From contig JABWCE010000004.1 in assembly GCA_013359235.1 (NCBI GenBank), positions 106,555 through 170,554 of the forward strand: a DNA stretch of 64,000 bases. The letters are read 5' to 3'. The position numbers and the translations under genes were made by a program. Of this stretch, positions 9,664 through 19,267 are shown one piece after another (the stretch's first letter is position 1; the number at the start of each line of letters is the position of its first letter). The notes under the pieces were generated by a model. It saw nothing but the letters and a program-made list of their open reading frames with translations. It did not search any database and had not been told where the DNA came from. Origin of the DNA: Bacteroidota bacterium. Its GTDB lineage: Bacteria; Bacteroidota; Bacteroidia; NS11-12g; UBA9320.

Positions 9664-10044
9664 ATGGAACAAAAAGAAAAATCTTATTACACTGATGAAG
9701 AGTTGCAGGAATTTAAAGAATTGATTTTAAAAAAACTCGAATCTGCTAAAGCCGAATTAAAGGATTTGGCTGAGTCAGGTAACAATTCTAATGGTACTGA
9801 TGATACCGGAAGTGTTTATAAGACAATGGAAGATGGTAATTCTACCTTGTTAAAAGAAAACATTTCTCAACTTGCTTCAAGACAAAGAAAATTTATTGAC
9901 AATTTAGAAATGGCATTGCTGAGAATTGAAAATAAAACTTATGGAATTTGCAAAGTTACCGGTAAATTAATTCCAAAAGAAAGATTGTTGGCTGTACCGC
10001 ATACTACTCAAAGTATGGAAGCTAAACTAAAACAATATAAGTAA
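9664..10044 (+). CDS. DksA/TraR-family regulator lacking the zinc cysteines
   Basis: A 126-residue protein with a charged coiled coil (KKLESAKAELKDLAESGNN and IDNLEMALLRIENKT) and a C-terminal DksA-like segment, TYGICKVTGKLIPKERLLAV. DksA family members bind RNA polymerase in the secondary channel. The classic four-Cys zinc finger is reduced to one Cys, as in the Bacteroidota branch of the family. The start is ATG, 2 bases after the ileS stop, and lspA starts 5 bases after its stop, so the three are probably co-transcribed. Whether it responds to ppGpp cannot be told from sequence. Confidence 0.85.
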   Translation: MEQKEKSYYTDEELQEFKELILKKLESAKAELKDLAESGNNSNGTDDTGSVYKTMEDGNSTLLKENISQLASRQRKFIDNLEMALLRIENKTYGICKVTGKLIPKERLLAVPHTTQSMEAKLKQYK

Positions 10045-10049
10045 ACTGC

Positions 10050-10721
10050 TTGAAATTATCAAATAGACAAAAATACTGGTTTGTAGCAGCTATTGTATTA
10101 TTTACTGTTTTGTTTTGCGACCAGTTTTTTAAAAACTGGGTTTTACATAATATGTATCTTGGCGAAACCCGTAAAATGCTTGGTAATTGGTTTTTTCTTC
10201 ACTTTACAGAAAACAACGGAATGGCTTTTGGTCTTGAAATAGGTGGTAAATCAGGCAAATATTTTCTTACAGCTTTTAGATTGATTGCAGTAGCAGGTAT
10301 AGTTTGGTATCTTATAAAACAAATTAAAAATAATGCTCACTTAGGATTCATCGTATGTATATCGTTAATATTAGCAGGAGCCATTGGTAATATTATTGAC
10401 AGTATGTTTTACGGTGTTTGGTATAAAAATTTAGTAACTTATGACCAAGCAGGTAAATACTTATTAGGCAGAGTAGTTGATATGCTATATTTTCCAATAA
10501 TTGAAACAAATTACCCTTCGTGGGTTCCATTATGGGGTGGTAAAAGTTTTATTTTTTTCAGGCCTGTTTTCAACCTTGCCGATGCAAGCATAAGTATAGG
10601 AGTAATTGCGATAATTTTATTTCAAAAAAGCTTTTTCAAACATGAAAGAGATGAAAATATTGAATCAACCCAAGACAATCAAATCAATACTGAACCAGAA
10701 GAAATAGAGGAAACTCAATAG
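10050..10721 (+). CDS. lspA: Lipoprotein signal peptidase II
   Basis: A 223-residue integral membrane aspartyl peptidase that cleaves prolipoproteins after lipid attachment. Four membrane segments are visible. The catalytic Asp pair sits in GNIIDSMFYG (D117) and FNLADASIS (D178), with the family signature GRVVDMLYF between them. Length exceeds the E. coli enzyme because of a loop around residues 120-165, a common Bacteroidota feature, and a charged C-terminal tail. The start is TTG at 10050, 5 bases after the DksA-like stop; no in-frame ATG precedes TM1. Last gene of the ileS run. Confidence 0.95.
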   Translation: MKLSNRQKYWFVAAIVLFTVLFCDQFFKNWVLHNMYLGETRKMLGNWFFLHFTENNGMAFGLEIGGKSGKYFLTAFRLIAVAGIVWYLIKQIKNNAHLGFIVCISLILAGAIGNIIDSMFYGVWYKNLVTYDQAGKYLLGRVVDMLYFPIIETNYPSWVPLWGGKSFIFFRPVFNLADASISIGVIAIILFQKSFFKHERDENIESTQDNQINTEPEEIEETQ

Positions 10722-10814
10722 TTGTTTTATTAAAGCAAAATACAAACTAAATGTTTTAAAAATTGTTTTATCTAATAGTTTAAAAAATAAAAAATTATAT
10801 AAAAATATAAAATT

Positions 10815-11231
10815 ATGCCATATCCAGAAATGATGCTTACCCCAATGAGGGCTGAACTTACAAGTAATGGTTTTACTGAACTAAAATCAGCAGAAGATGT
10901 AGAAAATGCTTTTCAAAATGCCGAAGGTACAATGTTAATAGTTGTTAATTCGGTATGTGGTTGTGCTGCAGGTGCTGCACGCCCCGGTGTTATTGAATCG
11001 TTAAACAATGAAAAAAAACCTTCAAAGCTATTTACAGTTTTTGCCGGTCAAGACCTTGATGCAACTGCTACTGCAAGAGGTTTTATGTTGCCATTTCCTC
11101 CATCAAGCCCTTCGGTTGCACTGTTTAAAGATGGTAAAATTGTACACATGGTAGAACGCAAAAACATTGAAGGATACAATTATATTGCTATAGCCGACAA
11201 TCTAAAAACTGCATACAATAAATTTTGCTGA
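10815..11231 (+). CDS. Bacilliredoxin (BrxA/BrxB, YphP/YqiW family)
   Basis: A 138-residue thioredoxin-fold protein with the family signature VVNSVCGCAAGAARPG. The CGC active site is at residues 48-50. The downstream part, LFTVFAGQDLDATATARG and PSSPSVALFKDGKIVHMVER, also matches. Bacillus homologues remove bacillithiol from proteins; Bacteroidota homologues are usually annotated the same way, though no bacillithiol genes are in this window, so the physiological thiol is unproven. It stands alone, preceded by 93 AT-rich bases, and converges on the DUF5686 gene. Confidence 0.9.
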   Translation: MPYPEMMLTPMRAELTSNGFTELKSAEDVENAFQNAEGTMLIVVNSVCGCAAGAARPGVIESLNNEKKPSKLFTVFAGQDLDATATARGFMLPFPPSSPSVALFKDGKIVHMVERKNIEGYNYIAIADNLKTAYNKFC

Positions 11232-11238
11232 AAATAGC

Positions 11239-13752
11239 TTAAAATTTAAATACAAAATTAAATTTTACGCCAAAAGGCTTAGCTTTATCTTTGTACAAGT
11301 ATGTCATACGATGTATGAAATCTACTCTTACAAATTTAAAAATATTCTCTATCCCATAACCTAATTCAAGATATGGAGTATTGTATTTGTATCTTCCAAT
11401 ATTTGTAACTTCTTTGCCATAAGCATCGCTTGGAGGCACAAGGTTTAAATTTTTATTGTTTAGACTGCCGTAAATTGTTTTTACATTGTAAAAAAACCTC
11501 CATTTTAAATCTTTTATTAATGGAATGCGGTTGAAAATTAGTCCGTTGTCGTTGTGTTCGTAATGAAGTGAAACATATTGGTCACTTACAAATTCAAAAA
11601 ATCTCATCATATTGTATCCGTAAAATGATGAATTGGGCGATTCATTACCTCTTGCTACTTCTAATATTGGATAAGGAATAGTACCAAAAGTTTTTCCTGC
11701 CTGAATTGTATATTCAAAATTGCCAAAATTAGCCCAACTGTTATATTGCCATATTTTGAAACCAATTTTATCAAATTCATATTGTCCGTTTATTATTTTC
11801 ATGCCTTTGGTATAGCTTAAAGTAATAACTGGTTGCTTTAAATTTCCAAAATTATAACGGTCAACATGGCGGTAAACAAATTGCTGTTTTAATGAAATCT
11901 TTGTTACAAGATTTAATGTAGTTACACTGAACTTGTTTGAAATATGATCTGTTTCCGGATTTTTATAGTATGCAAAATTAAATTTTGAATTTGGTTCAAA
12001 CTGGTAATCATTATGCCTCATATTTGCTTTAAAAGTAATACCTTTAAAAAATTCGCGTTCGGCAAAAATTTTATATTCAAAAGTGTAATTCAATCTGTAA
12101 GAACCTAATGTGTTCAATGATTTATAAAGGCTGCTTGTTACAAAGGGGTCATCGGTTACACCCAAAAGGTCAACATCGTTTTTTATACCAAAACCTGCTT
12201 TTGACCATCGTTTGCGGTCTAAAACCCATACTGCATCAAGTCCGTATTTAATTTTTTTATCGCCAAAACCATAAGCACAAAATGTTTCTATCATCGAATT
12301 TGGAAACAATTTTTCGGTAGTTCTAACCCCCGCCCTCACTCTAAAACCCTCTAATGGATTAAAACCTATTATTGATATATATGGACCAATTTCAATATTT
12401 CCCTTTGCAATAGGTTTATAACCCTCTGCTATAATTTCGGCAACATCAACATAGGTTTTAATCAAAGGTTTATTTTTGAATGAATCTACGAGATTGTATA
12501 TTTTAATATCGGCATTCGAGAGTTTTTCATGTCGCGATGTATCCCAAAATTTATCGTTTTTGCTGTAAGCATCCGCTTTAACTTCTACTTTTTGTTCAAA
12601 AAATTTGGCATCGTGTTTTATATTTACTTTCTGATTTTTTGTGCTTGTATAATATGTGCCAATCATTCCAAGCGAATTGTTTGTAAGCTCTGATACATCT
12701 ATCAATACACGAGTTTTTGAAGGAAGCCATGCATCTTTCTCAACTTCAGTCATTTCTTGTTGAATTTTAATTTTTTCAATAAAATTGATATTTGCTTCTT
12801 TCGATATTTCGAGCGATACTTGTTTTAGAGCAAAACTTGTGTCTTGAATCCAAATATGACCTGTAAATACAAGGTCTTTCTTGTTTTTGGGCCACACTCT
12901 TATTTTATAGGTTTTATGTCCTTCTATTTCCAAACTGTCTAAAAGTGCATAATGATAATATGTAAGCGAAAGTATTGATAGAGGCGAAATAAAATCTTTA
13001 TCAAACAAATAGAGATTGTTTTCGTAAAAATTATACTGCTGAAATGATGACCCGAGAACTTGAGCTACATAGCTTTCTTCACCAACTCCTACGCCTTTTA
13101 TTCTTGTAGCTTTTATTATTTCTTTGGTTCTGTAAGGCGATTTGTTGTAATAATAATCACTTAGAGTTTCAGAAACAAAAACCGGCAAAACCGGGATAGC
13201 ATTTGTATCAGCTTTAAGACTACTAATGGTATCGAAAAGCGATTCCATTTCGCGAAATATCTTTCTTTTTTTAAACTTTTCTGAAATATTATCTACTGCT
13301 ATTTGAATTTTTGTGAAACTTTCGTATTCATACTGTTCAAGTTTTTCAATATTGTATTTTTTGCGGTTTGACTGTGCATTTCTAATAATTCTTATTGCTT
13401 TGTTAACGCCTGGTTTTACAACAACTTCATTCAGGCTATTGCTGTTGGGCTGTAATGCAAAGTTTATTTCTTGAACTTTTCCTTGAATAATTTTTTTTGA
13501 AGCAGTGATATATCCAATTGATTTTGCCGAAATACTATCAGTTTTTTGAGTGGTTTTAAGTTCATAAAAACCTTCAAAATCGGTAGATGTACCAATGTTT
13601 GTGTTTTTGAAAAAAACTGTAATAAAAGGTAGTGCTTCGCCCGATTCGGCATCGGTTATTTTACCTTTTACAATTGTATGTTGTGCCAAGACTTTTGTAC
13701 AAACACACAGTAAAAAAAGTAAAGTTCTTATACTTTTTGGCCATCCTATCAT
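11239..13752 (-). CDS. DUF5686 outer-membrane protein with carboxypeptidase-regulatory-like domain
   Basis: About 837 residues from the ATG at 13752; the ORF track extends 7 codons further to a TTG, but the ATG precedes a clear signal peptide ending CTKVLAQ. Residues after cleavage form a CarboxypepD_reg-like beta-sandwich (IVKGKITDAESGEALPFITV, GFYELKTTQ). The long remainder is a DUF5686-type region predicted to end as a barrel, with a final aromatic residue in FGVKFNFVFKF. There is no TonB box or plug signature. Family function is unknown; outer-membrane location is inferred. It converges with the bacilliredoxin gene and follows the alpha/beta hydrolase gene on the same strand. Confidence 0.85.
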   Translation of the reverse strand: MIGWPKSIRTLLFLLCVCTKVLAQHTIVKGKITDAESGEALPFITVFFKNTNIGTSTDFEGFYELKTTQKTDSISAKSIGYITASKKIIQGKVQEINFALQPNSNSLNEVVVKPGVNKAIRIIRNAQSNRKKYNIEKLEQYEYESFTKIQIAVDNISEKFKKRKIFREMESLFDTISSLKADTNAIPVLPVFVSETLSDYYYNKSPYRTKEIIKATRIKGVGVGEESYVAQVLGSSFQQYNFYENNLYLFDKDFISPLSILSLTYYHYALLDSLEIEGHKTYKIRVWPKNKKDLVFTGHIWIQDTSFALKQVSLEISKEANINFIEKIKIQQEMTEVEKDAWLPSKTRVLIDVSELTNNSLGMIGTYYTSTKNQKVNIKHDAKFFEQKVEVKADAYSKNDKFWDTSRHEKLSNADIKIYNLVDSFKNKPLIKTYVDVAEIIAEGYKPIAKGNIEIGPYISIIGFNPLEGFRVRAGVRTTEKLFPNSMIETFCAYGFGDKKIKYGLDAVWVLDRKRWSKAGFGIKNDVDLLGVTDDPFVTSSLYKSLNTLGSYRLNYTFEYKIFAEREFFKGITFKANMRHNDYQFEPNSKFNFAYYKNPETDHISNKFSVTTLNLVTKISLKQQFVYRHVDRYNFGNLKQPVITLSYTKGMKIINGQYEFDKIGFKIWQYNSWANFGNFEYTIQAGKTFGTIPYPILEVARGNESPNSSFYGYNMMRFFEFVSDQYVSLHYEHNDNGLIFNRIPLIKDLKWRFFYNVKTIYGSLNNKNLNLVPPSDAYGKEVTNIGRYKYNTPYLELGYGIENIFKFVRVDFIHRMTYLYKDKAKPFGVKFNFVFKF

Positions 13753-13782
13753 TCTTGTGGCAATAATAAACAATATTGGAAA

Positions 13783-14550
13783 TTAATTTTTAAAAAAAGA
13801 GTTGGTTTCACTCAAAAAATCATTTGGATTATCAGCATGTATCCAATGTTCGGCATTTTTTATGGTTTTAATTTGTGCATTTAAAAAGTAATTATTAATC
13901 ATTATTTCATCATCAGAATTTATGTAGTTTGAAAACTCGCCTTTCAAAAAAAGCACCGGGATTTTTATTTTCTCAATAAAATCAATAGCTGCAATAAGAT
14001 TTTCATAGTTTTTCTCTATTGAATCAAGATTTATTTTCAATGCAAAATTATTGGTTTCGGTTCTAATTAAATTTTTCAAAATAAAAAGTAATTCGCTGCG
14101 GTTTGTAATTTTTTTTGAAAGATTTTCTTCTATTTCTATTCGGCTTTTGGAATTGTAATTTATTTCTTTCATTGCATTAATGTATTTGTAATGGCTTGCA
14201 GAATATTGCTTTGGCGAAATATCTACAACTATCATTTTAAGAATTTTTTGGGGAAATAAGTTTGCAAACATCATACAAACTTTACCACCTAAAGAATGAC
14301 CTATTAAATAAATTTTACCAATATTTTCATTTTCAATAAAATTGTTTACATCTTCTGCCATAAGTTTAAAATTCATTTCGAATGTATGTGGCGAATTTCC
14401 GTGATTTCTAAGATCGAGAGTATAAACTGTAAAATTTTCAGAAAGTCTTTTTGCAATGTTGTGCCAATTATCGCTCATGCCAAACAACCCATGTAAAATA
14501 ACAATAGGTGGATTTTGCTCACCATATTTTCTGAAAAATAAATTTAACAT
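13783..14550 (-). CDS. Alpha/beta-hydrolase fold protein (YbfF-like esterase)
   Basis: A 255-residue alpha/beta hydrolase. The oxyanion segment is LHGLFGMSDNW (about 19-29), the nucleophile elbow is GHSLGG (Ser86), and the catalytic His lies in NAEHWIHADNP near the C-terminus. DLRNHGNSPH is also typical of the YbfF/esterase branch. No signal peptide, so probably cytoplasmic. The substrate is likely a small ester but cannot be fixed by sequence. It lies upstream of the DUF5686 gene on the same strand. Confidence 0.85.
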   Translation of the reverse strand: MLNLFFRKYGEQNPPIVILHGLFGMSDNWHNIAKRLSENFTVYTLDLRNHGNSPHTFEMNFKLMAEDVNNFIENENIGKIYLIGHSLGGKVCMMFANLFPQKILKMIVVDISPKQYSASHYKYINAMKEINYNSKSRIEIEENLSKKITNRSELLFILKNLIRTETNNFALKINLDSIEKNYENLIAAIDFIEKIKIPVLFLKGEFSNYINSDDEIMINNYFLNAQIKTIKNAEHWIHADNPNDFLSETNSFFKN

Positions 14551-14700
14551 CTGGCGAAAATACTTACATAAAGTATAATTGATTACTAAAATGAATAATT
14601 TTTTGTAAGTCTTTAAAATTTGTGAATATTTAACTTATTAATTTAAAATTTGATTAGTATTTATAAATAAATTTGTTTCGTTAAATAAAACTACAAAGCT

Positions 14701-15087
14701 ATGGTAAATGCAATTACTAATGACATTGATGTAACTGTAGAGAGCAATTACATCGAATCGCAATCGAAGCCCGAAATGGATTTTTTTCTATTTTCTTACA
14801 AAATAAAAATATCTAATCAGGGGAATGAAGCTGTTCAGCTTATTAGTCGTTATTGGAATATTTTCGATTCGATAAACGAAAAACACATAGTAGAAGGTGA
14901 AGGGGTTGTAGGTTTTAAGCCATTGATTGAACCTGGTCAGTTTTTCGAATACGAATCATTTTGCCAACTGAAAAGTGATGGAGGCACAATGAAAGGTTAT
15001 TATACCTTGCTAAAAGTTTCTGACAATTCTTATTTTAAAGCAGTTATTCCTGATTTTATATTAATGCCCGAGTACAGATTTAATTAA
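14701..15087 (+). CDS. apaG: ApaG (DUF525) protein
   Basis: A 128-residue fibronectin-like beta domain with the ApaG signature GEGVVGFKPLIEPGQFFEYE and DGGTMKGYYTLL. Family members are linked to Co2+/Mg2+ handling in enterobacteria, and the same fold occurs in F-box proteins; the biochemical role is not settled. Full length. Single plus-strand gene between two minus-strand groups, 2 bases from the convergent M23-Bcp gene. Confidence 0.92.
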   Translation: MVNAITNDIDVTVESNYIESQSKPEMDFFLFSYKIKISNQGNEAVQLISRYWNIFDSINEKHIVEGEGVVGFKPLIEPGQFFEYESFCQLKSDGGTMKGYYTLLKVSDNSYFKAVIPDFILMPEYRFN

Positions 15088-15089
15088 AT

Positions 15090-15536
15090 TTATTTCAAAA
15101 TCTGGTTTGCATGATTCTTGGTATCAACCTTTTCAATTATTTCTGTTATTGTTCCGTTTTCTATAATAAAGGTAACTCGTGCCATACCCATGTAGCTCCG
15201 CCCATACATACTCTTTTCTACCCATGTTCCATAGGCTTCGGCTATTTTATGGTCTTCATCTGTAAGCAAATCGAATGGTAACTTGTATTTTTCTATAAAT
15301 TTTATATGCTGCTTAATGCTGTCGGGGCTTACGCCAAATATTTTATAACCTTTTGATAAGAGCATTTCGTAATTGTCGCGAAGGTTGCAAGCTTCGGCAG
15401 TACAGCCCGGAGTATCGTCTTTAGGATAAAAATACAATACTACTTTTGTTTTGCTAATTTCCGAAAAATTAACTGTATTTCCGTTTTGGTCTTTGGTTGT
15501 GAAATTTGGAGCTTTATCTCCTGTTTTAAGTTTCAT
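15090..15536 (-). other. Bcp peroxiredoxin domain with its own potential start
   Basis: Marks the 148-residue thioredoxin-dependent peroxidase part of the ORF above. MKLKTGDKAPNFTTKDQNGN is a typical Bcp N-terminus, and C45/C50 (domain numbering) are the atypical 2-Cys pair. Both other frames carry stop codons just upstream of the ATG (for example TAATAA), consistent with an ancestral separate gene whose upstream stop has been lost or shifted. Confidence 0.6.
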
Positions 15537-17258
15537 ACTTTTTAAACAATTATTAGTACTGAAAGTTTGTTCAAAAACATTGCTATTGCCTGAATTATCT
15601 GATATTTTTAATGAAAATTTATGAATGCCGCATTTAATAAAATCCGGTATTTTTCCTTCAATCAAATTTTTTTTGGGTTCATAATATGCAAGTATCCATT
15701 TATCGTCAATTTTTACAAGATAATCTTTTATACCTGTAAAATTGTCTTTAATTATTGCAGAAAATTTATTTTCATCAATTATCACATCGGTTATATACGG
15801 CTTAGTTGTATCAATATCAAGTATAAATAAACCTGTATTTTTTATTTTGGCATAAATAAATCCATCTTTTTCAAATGTAATTTCAGGTTTTTTTTGTTTT
15901 TCTTTAGTAAGTCGGGTAATAATTTTTCTTTCGGTATTAGAAGTTTTAAAATACAAAAACAAATTATCATTAAGTGGAATACAGCTATTTGAAATTTGCC
16001 ATACGTTTTTCCCTTCAAAAATTTCATCTGTTTTTGTAATACCAAACAAAACCGTATCATAAAAAACCCCGACAGGTGCTTCTACTTTCACTGTTTCTCC
16101 ATTGCTTTCATATTTCAAAATATTTGTTTTATGAGGGTAAAACAATGCCGATTGATGGTATTTGATTGTATCTGTTTTATATTGTTTAAATTGTAAATCG
16201 GCTTTAATGCTATTTTCGCCTGTCAATACAAAGCTTATTGAATCTTTGTTTTTAGCAAAATCTGAAATTATAATTCTGATTCTTAGTTTGTCAGATTTTT
16301 TTAAGGTAATTTTTCCTCTGTTTTGTGCAATTGGATAAAAATTCAAATTATTTCCATCATCAATAAATAATTTAACTACACGAGTTTCATTTTCGTCAAA
16401 CAATGCGTAATCCATGTAACAATTAACCTTTCGAGTGTTTGAAAAGCTGAATTTATCTACCTTTTGTTCAAAGTAAAGTTTGTTGTCAACATAAATTCTT
16501 ATTTTATAAATGCCCATGCCAAATCCTGCATCATGTATCATATCTTGATATGTAATTCCAAAAGCAAAAACTCCGGTTCCTGCATGTATTATTTTATCTT
16601 TAAAACTGTGATTTGAAATATCAAACTTTGCAAATCTGTAATTTCCATAATGTGTTTTATAGTTATTGTCAATTCTATATAGATACAATGATTTAATTAA
16701 GGGTTTTAAATTATCTTTTAAGTTCAAACCCCAAAGCAAAGGGTTTACAATTTCTTCGGTTTTTGTATTTCTAATTTCAAAATGCAGATGTGGTCCTGCC
16801 GAACCTCCTGTATTTCCTGAATAAGCAATCAATTCGCCTTTTTTAATTTTTAAAAAGTTTCTTTCGGGAAAAATTTCGGTTTCGTACACTTGTTTTTGGT
16901 ATTGAATTTTTTCAGAGTAATTTTCAATTTTTTTTATAAATCTATCAAGATGCCCGTAAACAGTAGTAAAACCGTTTGGGTGACTAATATACAAAGCTTT
17001 TCCATATCCTTTTGATGAAATGTTTATTCTGCTAATATACCCATCAGCCGATGCATAAACTGGTACACCAATATTGCCGTTTTCGGTTCTCAAATCAAGT
17101 CCTGAATGAAAATGATTAGTACGTATTTCTCCAAAATTACCACTAAGATCAATTTTGCCTTTTAAAGGCCACGAAAAGTAATTTTTAGAAAATTGCTGTG
17201 CATTTGCAAAAAAACTGTTTAAAAAAAGCAATGAAATTAAAGAAAATCTAAAGTACAT
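15090..17258 (-). CDS. M23 peptidase fused in frame to Bcp-type peroxiredoxin
   Basis: A 722-residue ORF with two unlike parts. Residues 1-574 have a signal peptide (LLFLNSFFANAQ) and an M23 LytM domain with HFHSGLDL (H51, D55), YGHLDRF (H103) and GPHLHFEIRN (H157, H159), the zinc and catalytic set of a peptidoglycan endopeptidase, followed by beta-rich domains. Residues 575-722 are a complete Bcp/thiol peroxidase starting MKLKTGDKAPNF, with TPGCTAEAC giving the peroxidatic and resolving cysteines five apart. Bcp enzymes are normally separate cytoplasmic proteins, so export of the fusion would be odd. The Bcp part has its own ATG at 15536 and could be translated alone. Starts directly after the M1 peptidase stop (TAA then ATG). 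Confidence 0.85.
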   Translation of the reverse strand: MYFRFSLISLLFLNSFFANAQQFSKNYFSWPLKGKIDLSGNFGEIRTNHFHSGLDLRTENGNIGVPVYASADGYISRINISSKGYGKALYISHPNGFTTVYGHLDRFIKKIENYSEKIQYQKQVYETEIFPERNFLKIKKGELIAYSGNTGGSAGPHLHFEIRNTKTEEIVNPLLWGLNLKDNLKPLIKSLYLYRIDNNYKTHYGNYRFAKFDISNHSFKDKIIHAGTGVFAFGITYQDMIHDAGFGMGIYKIRIYVDNKLYFEQKVDKFSFSNTRKVNCYMDYALFDENETRVVKLFIDDGNNLNFYPIAQNRGKITLKKSDKLRIRIIISDFAKNKDSISFVLTGENSIKADLQFKQYKTDTIKYHQSALFYPHKTNILKYESNGETVKVEAPVGVFYDTVLFGITKTDEIFEGKNVWQISNSCIPLNDNLFLYFKTSNTERKIITRLTKEKQKKPEITFEKDGFIYAKIKNTGLFILDIDTTKPYITDVIIDENKFSAIIKDNFTGIKDYLVKIDDKWILAYYEPKKNLIEGKIPDFIKCGIHKFSLKISDNSGNSNVFEQTFSTNNCLKSMKLKTGDKAPNFTTKDQNGNTVNFSEISKTKVVLYFYPKDDTPGCTAEACNLRDNYEMLLSKGYKIFGVSPDSIKQHIKFIEKYKLPFDLLTDEDHKIAEAYGTWVEKSMYGRSYMGMARVTFIIENGTITEIIEKVDTKNHANQILK

Positions 17259-19139
17259 TTATTTTAAAATAACAGCAACAGATTGAACCGAAACTGAGTG
17301 ATAGCCTGTTTTAGCTTTATCAAAAACCATTTTAGCCCATTTTTTACCATTTTCTGTCTTAGCAAGCTCTTCATAGATAGGTAAAATCATTTTGCGTCTT
17401 CCTACTCTTATTAGAAATTTTTCGGTTTGTTCAGTGTTTTTTGTATATGCAATTTTAGCTGATAACGTAAACCAATCACATAAAATTTCACAATTGCTGC
17501 GGTTTGAAAAACTGAATACTTTTTCAAATTCTTCTACTTGGTTCAAGTTTGCTTTTTTTGAAAATTGCCTGATAAGATATTGCCAATGATGTGATGTAAA
17601 ACCTGCGGTATCAAACTCTTCAGGTTTTTTTAATCCTTCAAAATACGATAAAAGCATTTTATCTACTTTTATTAGTTCTTCGGAAACAGGCTTTACTGCA
17701 CTTTTTGGAAGTCCTTCACCATAAATCCAGTTTTGGGCTTCGGCTTCTTTTTTCCATCTGATATTTTTGTTAAGTAGTTCTTTATTCAAATAGCTTAAAA
17801 AATCTTCAGTATTCATATATTTAAAGGCGTTTTTAGTAAAATATTTTTTTAAAAAATCATCAAAGTTTTTTTCACCGGTTACTTTTAATAAGTGGCAAAG
17901 AAAAAATCTTCCTTTCTCATAAGCTATGTCGCTTAAGCCATCATCGGGGTTTCTGCCTTTAAGGTCAAGTTTTAATTTTGTATCTGCCAAAGCACCGCTT
18001 ATGGTAAGTTCATTTATGGTTTTTTCGAGGTCATTCCATGCTATTAATTGTCGCATGCGGTCATAAGGTTTACCATAAATTTTTTCCATTATACGTTGTT
18101 CAAAGAAGTTTGTAAAACCTTCGTTCAGCCAAAAATCATTCCATGTTTCGTTTGTAACCAAATTTCCGCTCCATGAATGTGCAAGTTCATGAGCTATAAG
18201 AGCTACCTGGCTCCTATCACCTGTAATTACAGTAGGAGTGGCAAAAGTTAAACGTGGATTTTCCATACCCCCAAAAGGAAAACTTGGCGGTAAAACTAAA
18301 ACATCGTATCTGCCCCAAACGTATTTTCCATATAAATCGCTTGCCACATCAATCATTTTTTGCATATCTGCAAATTCCCATGCTGCTTTTTCAATCATTG
18401 ATGGCTCGGCATATATTCCGCAATTTTTTCCAAGCGGTTTAAAAATTAATTTTCCGGAAGCTAATGCAACAAGATATGACGATACGGGTTGTTCCATTTT
18501 AAAGTTGTAAATTCCTGTATTGCTTAATTTTTGAGGATTTTCGGCACTCATAAGTACCCAATATCCCGGTTTTGTTTTTACAGTTGCATTATATGTGAAT
18601 TTTACAGAGGGAGCATCTTGGCATGGAAACCACGAACGTGCAAGTATTGCCTGACTTTGGCTGTATAAAAATTCATCAGTTTTGTCCGAAGTTTGTTCTT
18701 TGGCTGCCCATTGAAGTGCTTCGGCTGAATTTGTATTGTACAATATTTTTAAAACAGTATCTTCTTTTGATAATAAAATATAAAGCGGAGTGCCAAATAT
18801 CTCATCTGTTTTACCTTTCCACCATTTTCTCTTTGAACCGTTTATTGCAAAAATTTCTTTTATTTCCAGGTCTTTAGTATCTAAAATAAGAGTATCGGCA
18901 GTTTCATTTTTTGTAAATAAAATTTGAACAAACCCATCGAGAATATGCTTTTCCCAATTAATTTCAAGATTAAAAAATATATGGCGTAGCCTTATTTTAT
19001 TGATATTGGCAAACGAATGTGGGTCTAATGTGGAAATAAAATCAGATTTTTTTTTATAATTTATATATTTTTTTTCGTTTTGACACGTTGTAAAAAGAAA
19101 AATTAAAATAATAAATAAATATGATAGTTTTAATTTCAT
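17259..19139 (-). CDS. M1-family aminopeptidase (leukotriene A4 hydrolase-like), lipoprotein
   Basis: A 626-residue zinc metallopeptidase. HELAHSWSGN (residues 317-321) plus the downstream Glu in NDFWLNEGF (E340) form the HExxH-x18-E zinc site, and GGMENPRLTF (about 290) is the GxMEN exopeptidase motif. The C-terminal helical domain of LTA4H-like enzymes follows. A lipoprotein leader with Cys19 (FLFTTCQNE) suggests anchoring in the envelope. It should trim N-terminal residues from peptides. Upstream of and abutting the M23-Bcp gene, probably co-transcribed. Confidence 0.93.
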   Translation of the reverse strand: MKLKLSYLFIILIFLFTTCQNEKKYINYKKKSDFISTLDPHSFANINKIRLRHIFFNLEINWEKHILDGFVQILFTKNETADTLILDTKDLEIKEIFAINGSKRKWWKGKTDEIFGTPLYILLSKEDTVLKILYNTNSAEALQWAAKEQTSDKTDEFLYSQSQAILARSWFPCQDAPSVKFTYNATVKTKPGYWVLMSAENPQKLSNTGIYNFKMEQPVSSYLVALASGKLIFKPLGKNCGIYAEPSMIEKAAWEFADMQKMIDVASDLYGKYVWGRYDVLVLPPSFPFGGMENPRLTFATPTVITGDRSQVALIAHELAHSWSGNLVTNETWNDFWLNEGFTNFFEQRIMEKIYGKPYDRMRQLIAWNDLEKTINELTISGALADTKLKLDLKGRNPDDGLSDIAYEKGRFFLCHLLKVTGEKNFDDFLKKYFTKNAFKYMNTEDFLSYLNKELLNKNIRWKKEAEAQNWIYGEGLPKSAVKPVSEELIKVDKMLLSYFEGLKKPEEFDTAGFTSHHWQYLIRQFSKKANLNQVEEFEKVFSFSNRSNCEILCDWFTLSAKIAYTKNTEQTEKFLIRVGRRKMILPIYEELAKTENGKKWAKMVFDKAKTGYHSVSVQSVAVILK

Positions 19140-19267
19140 TTCTGGTATTTTATATATACAGCAAATTTAGTATTGTTAGAAAAATTAAACCAATTGATTT
19201 TTAGTGGATAATTAATGACTAATTTAATAATTTACATTTTAAACAAAGTTTTATTTTTGCAGTTTTA

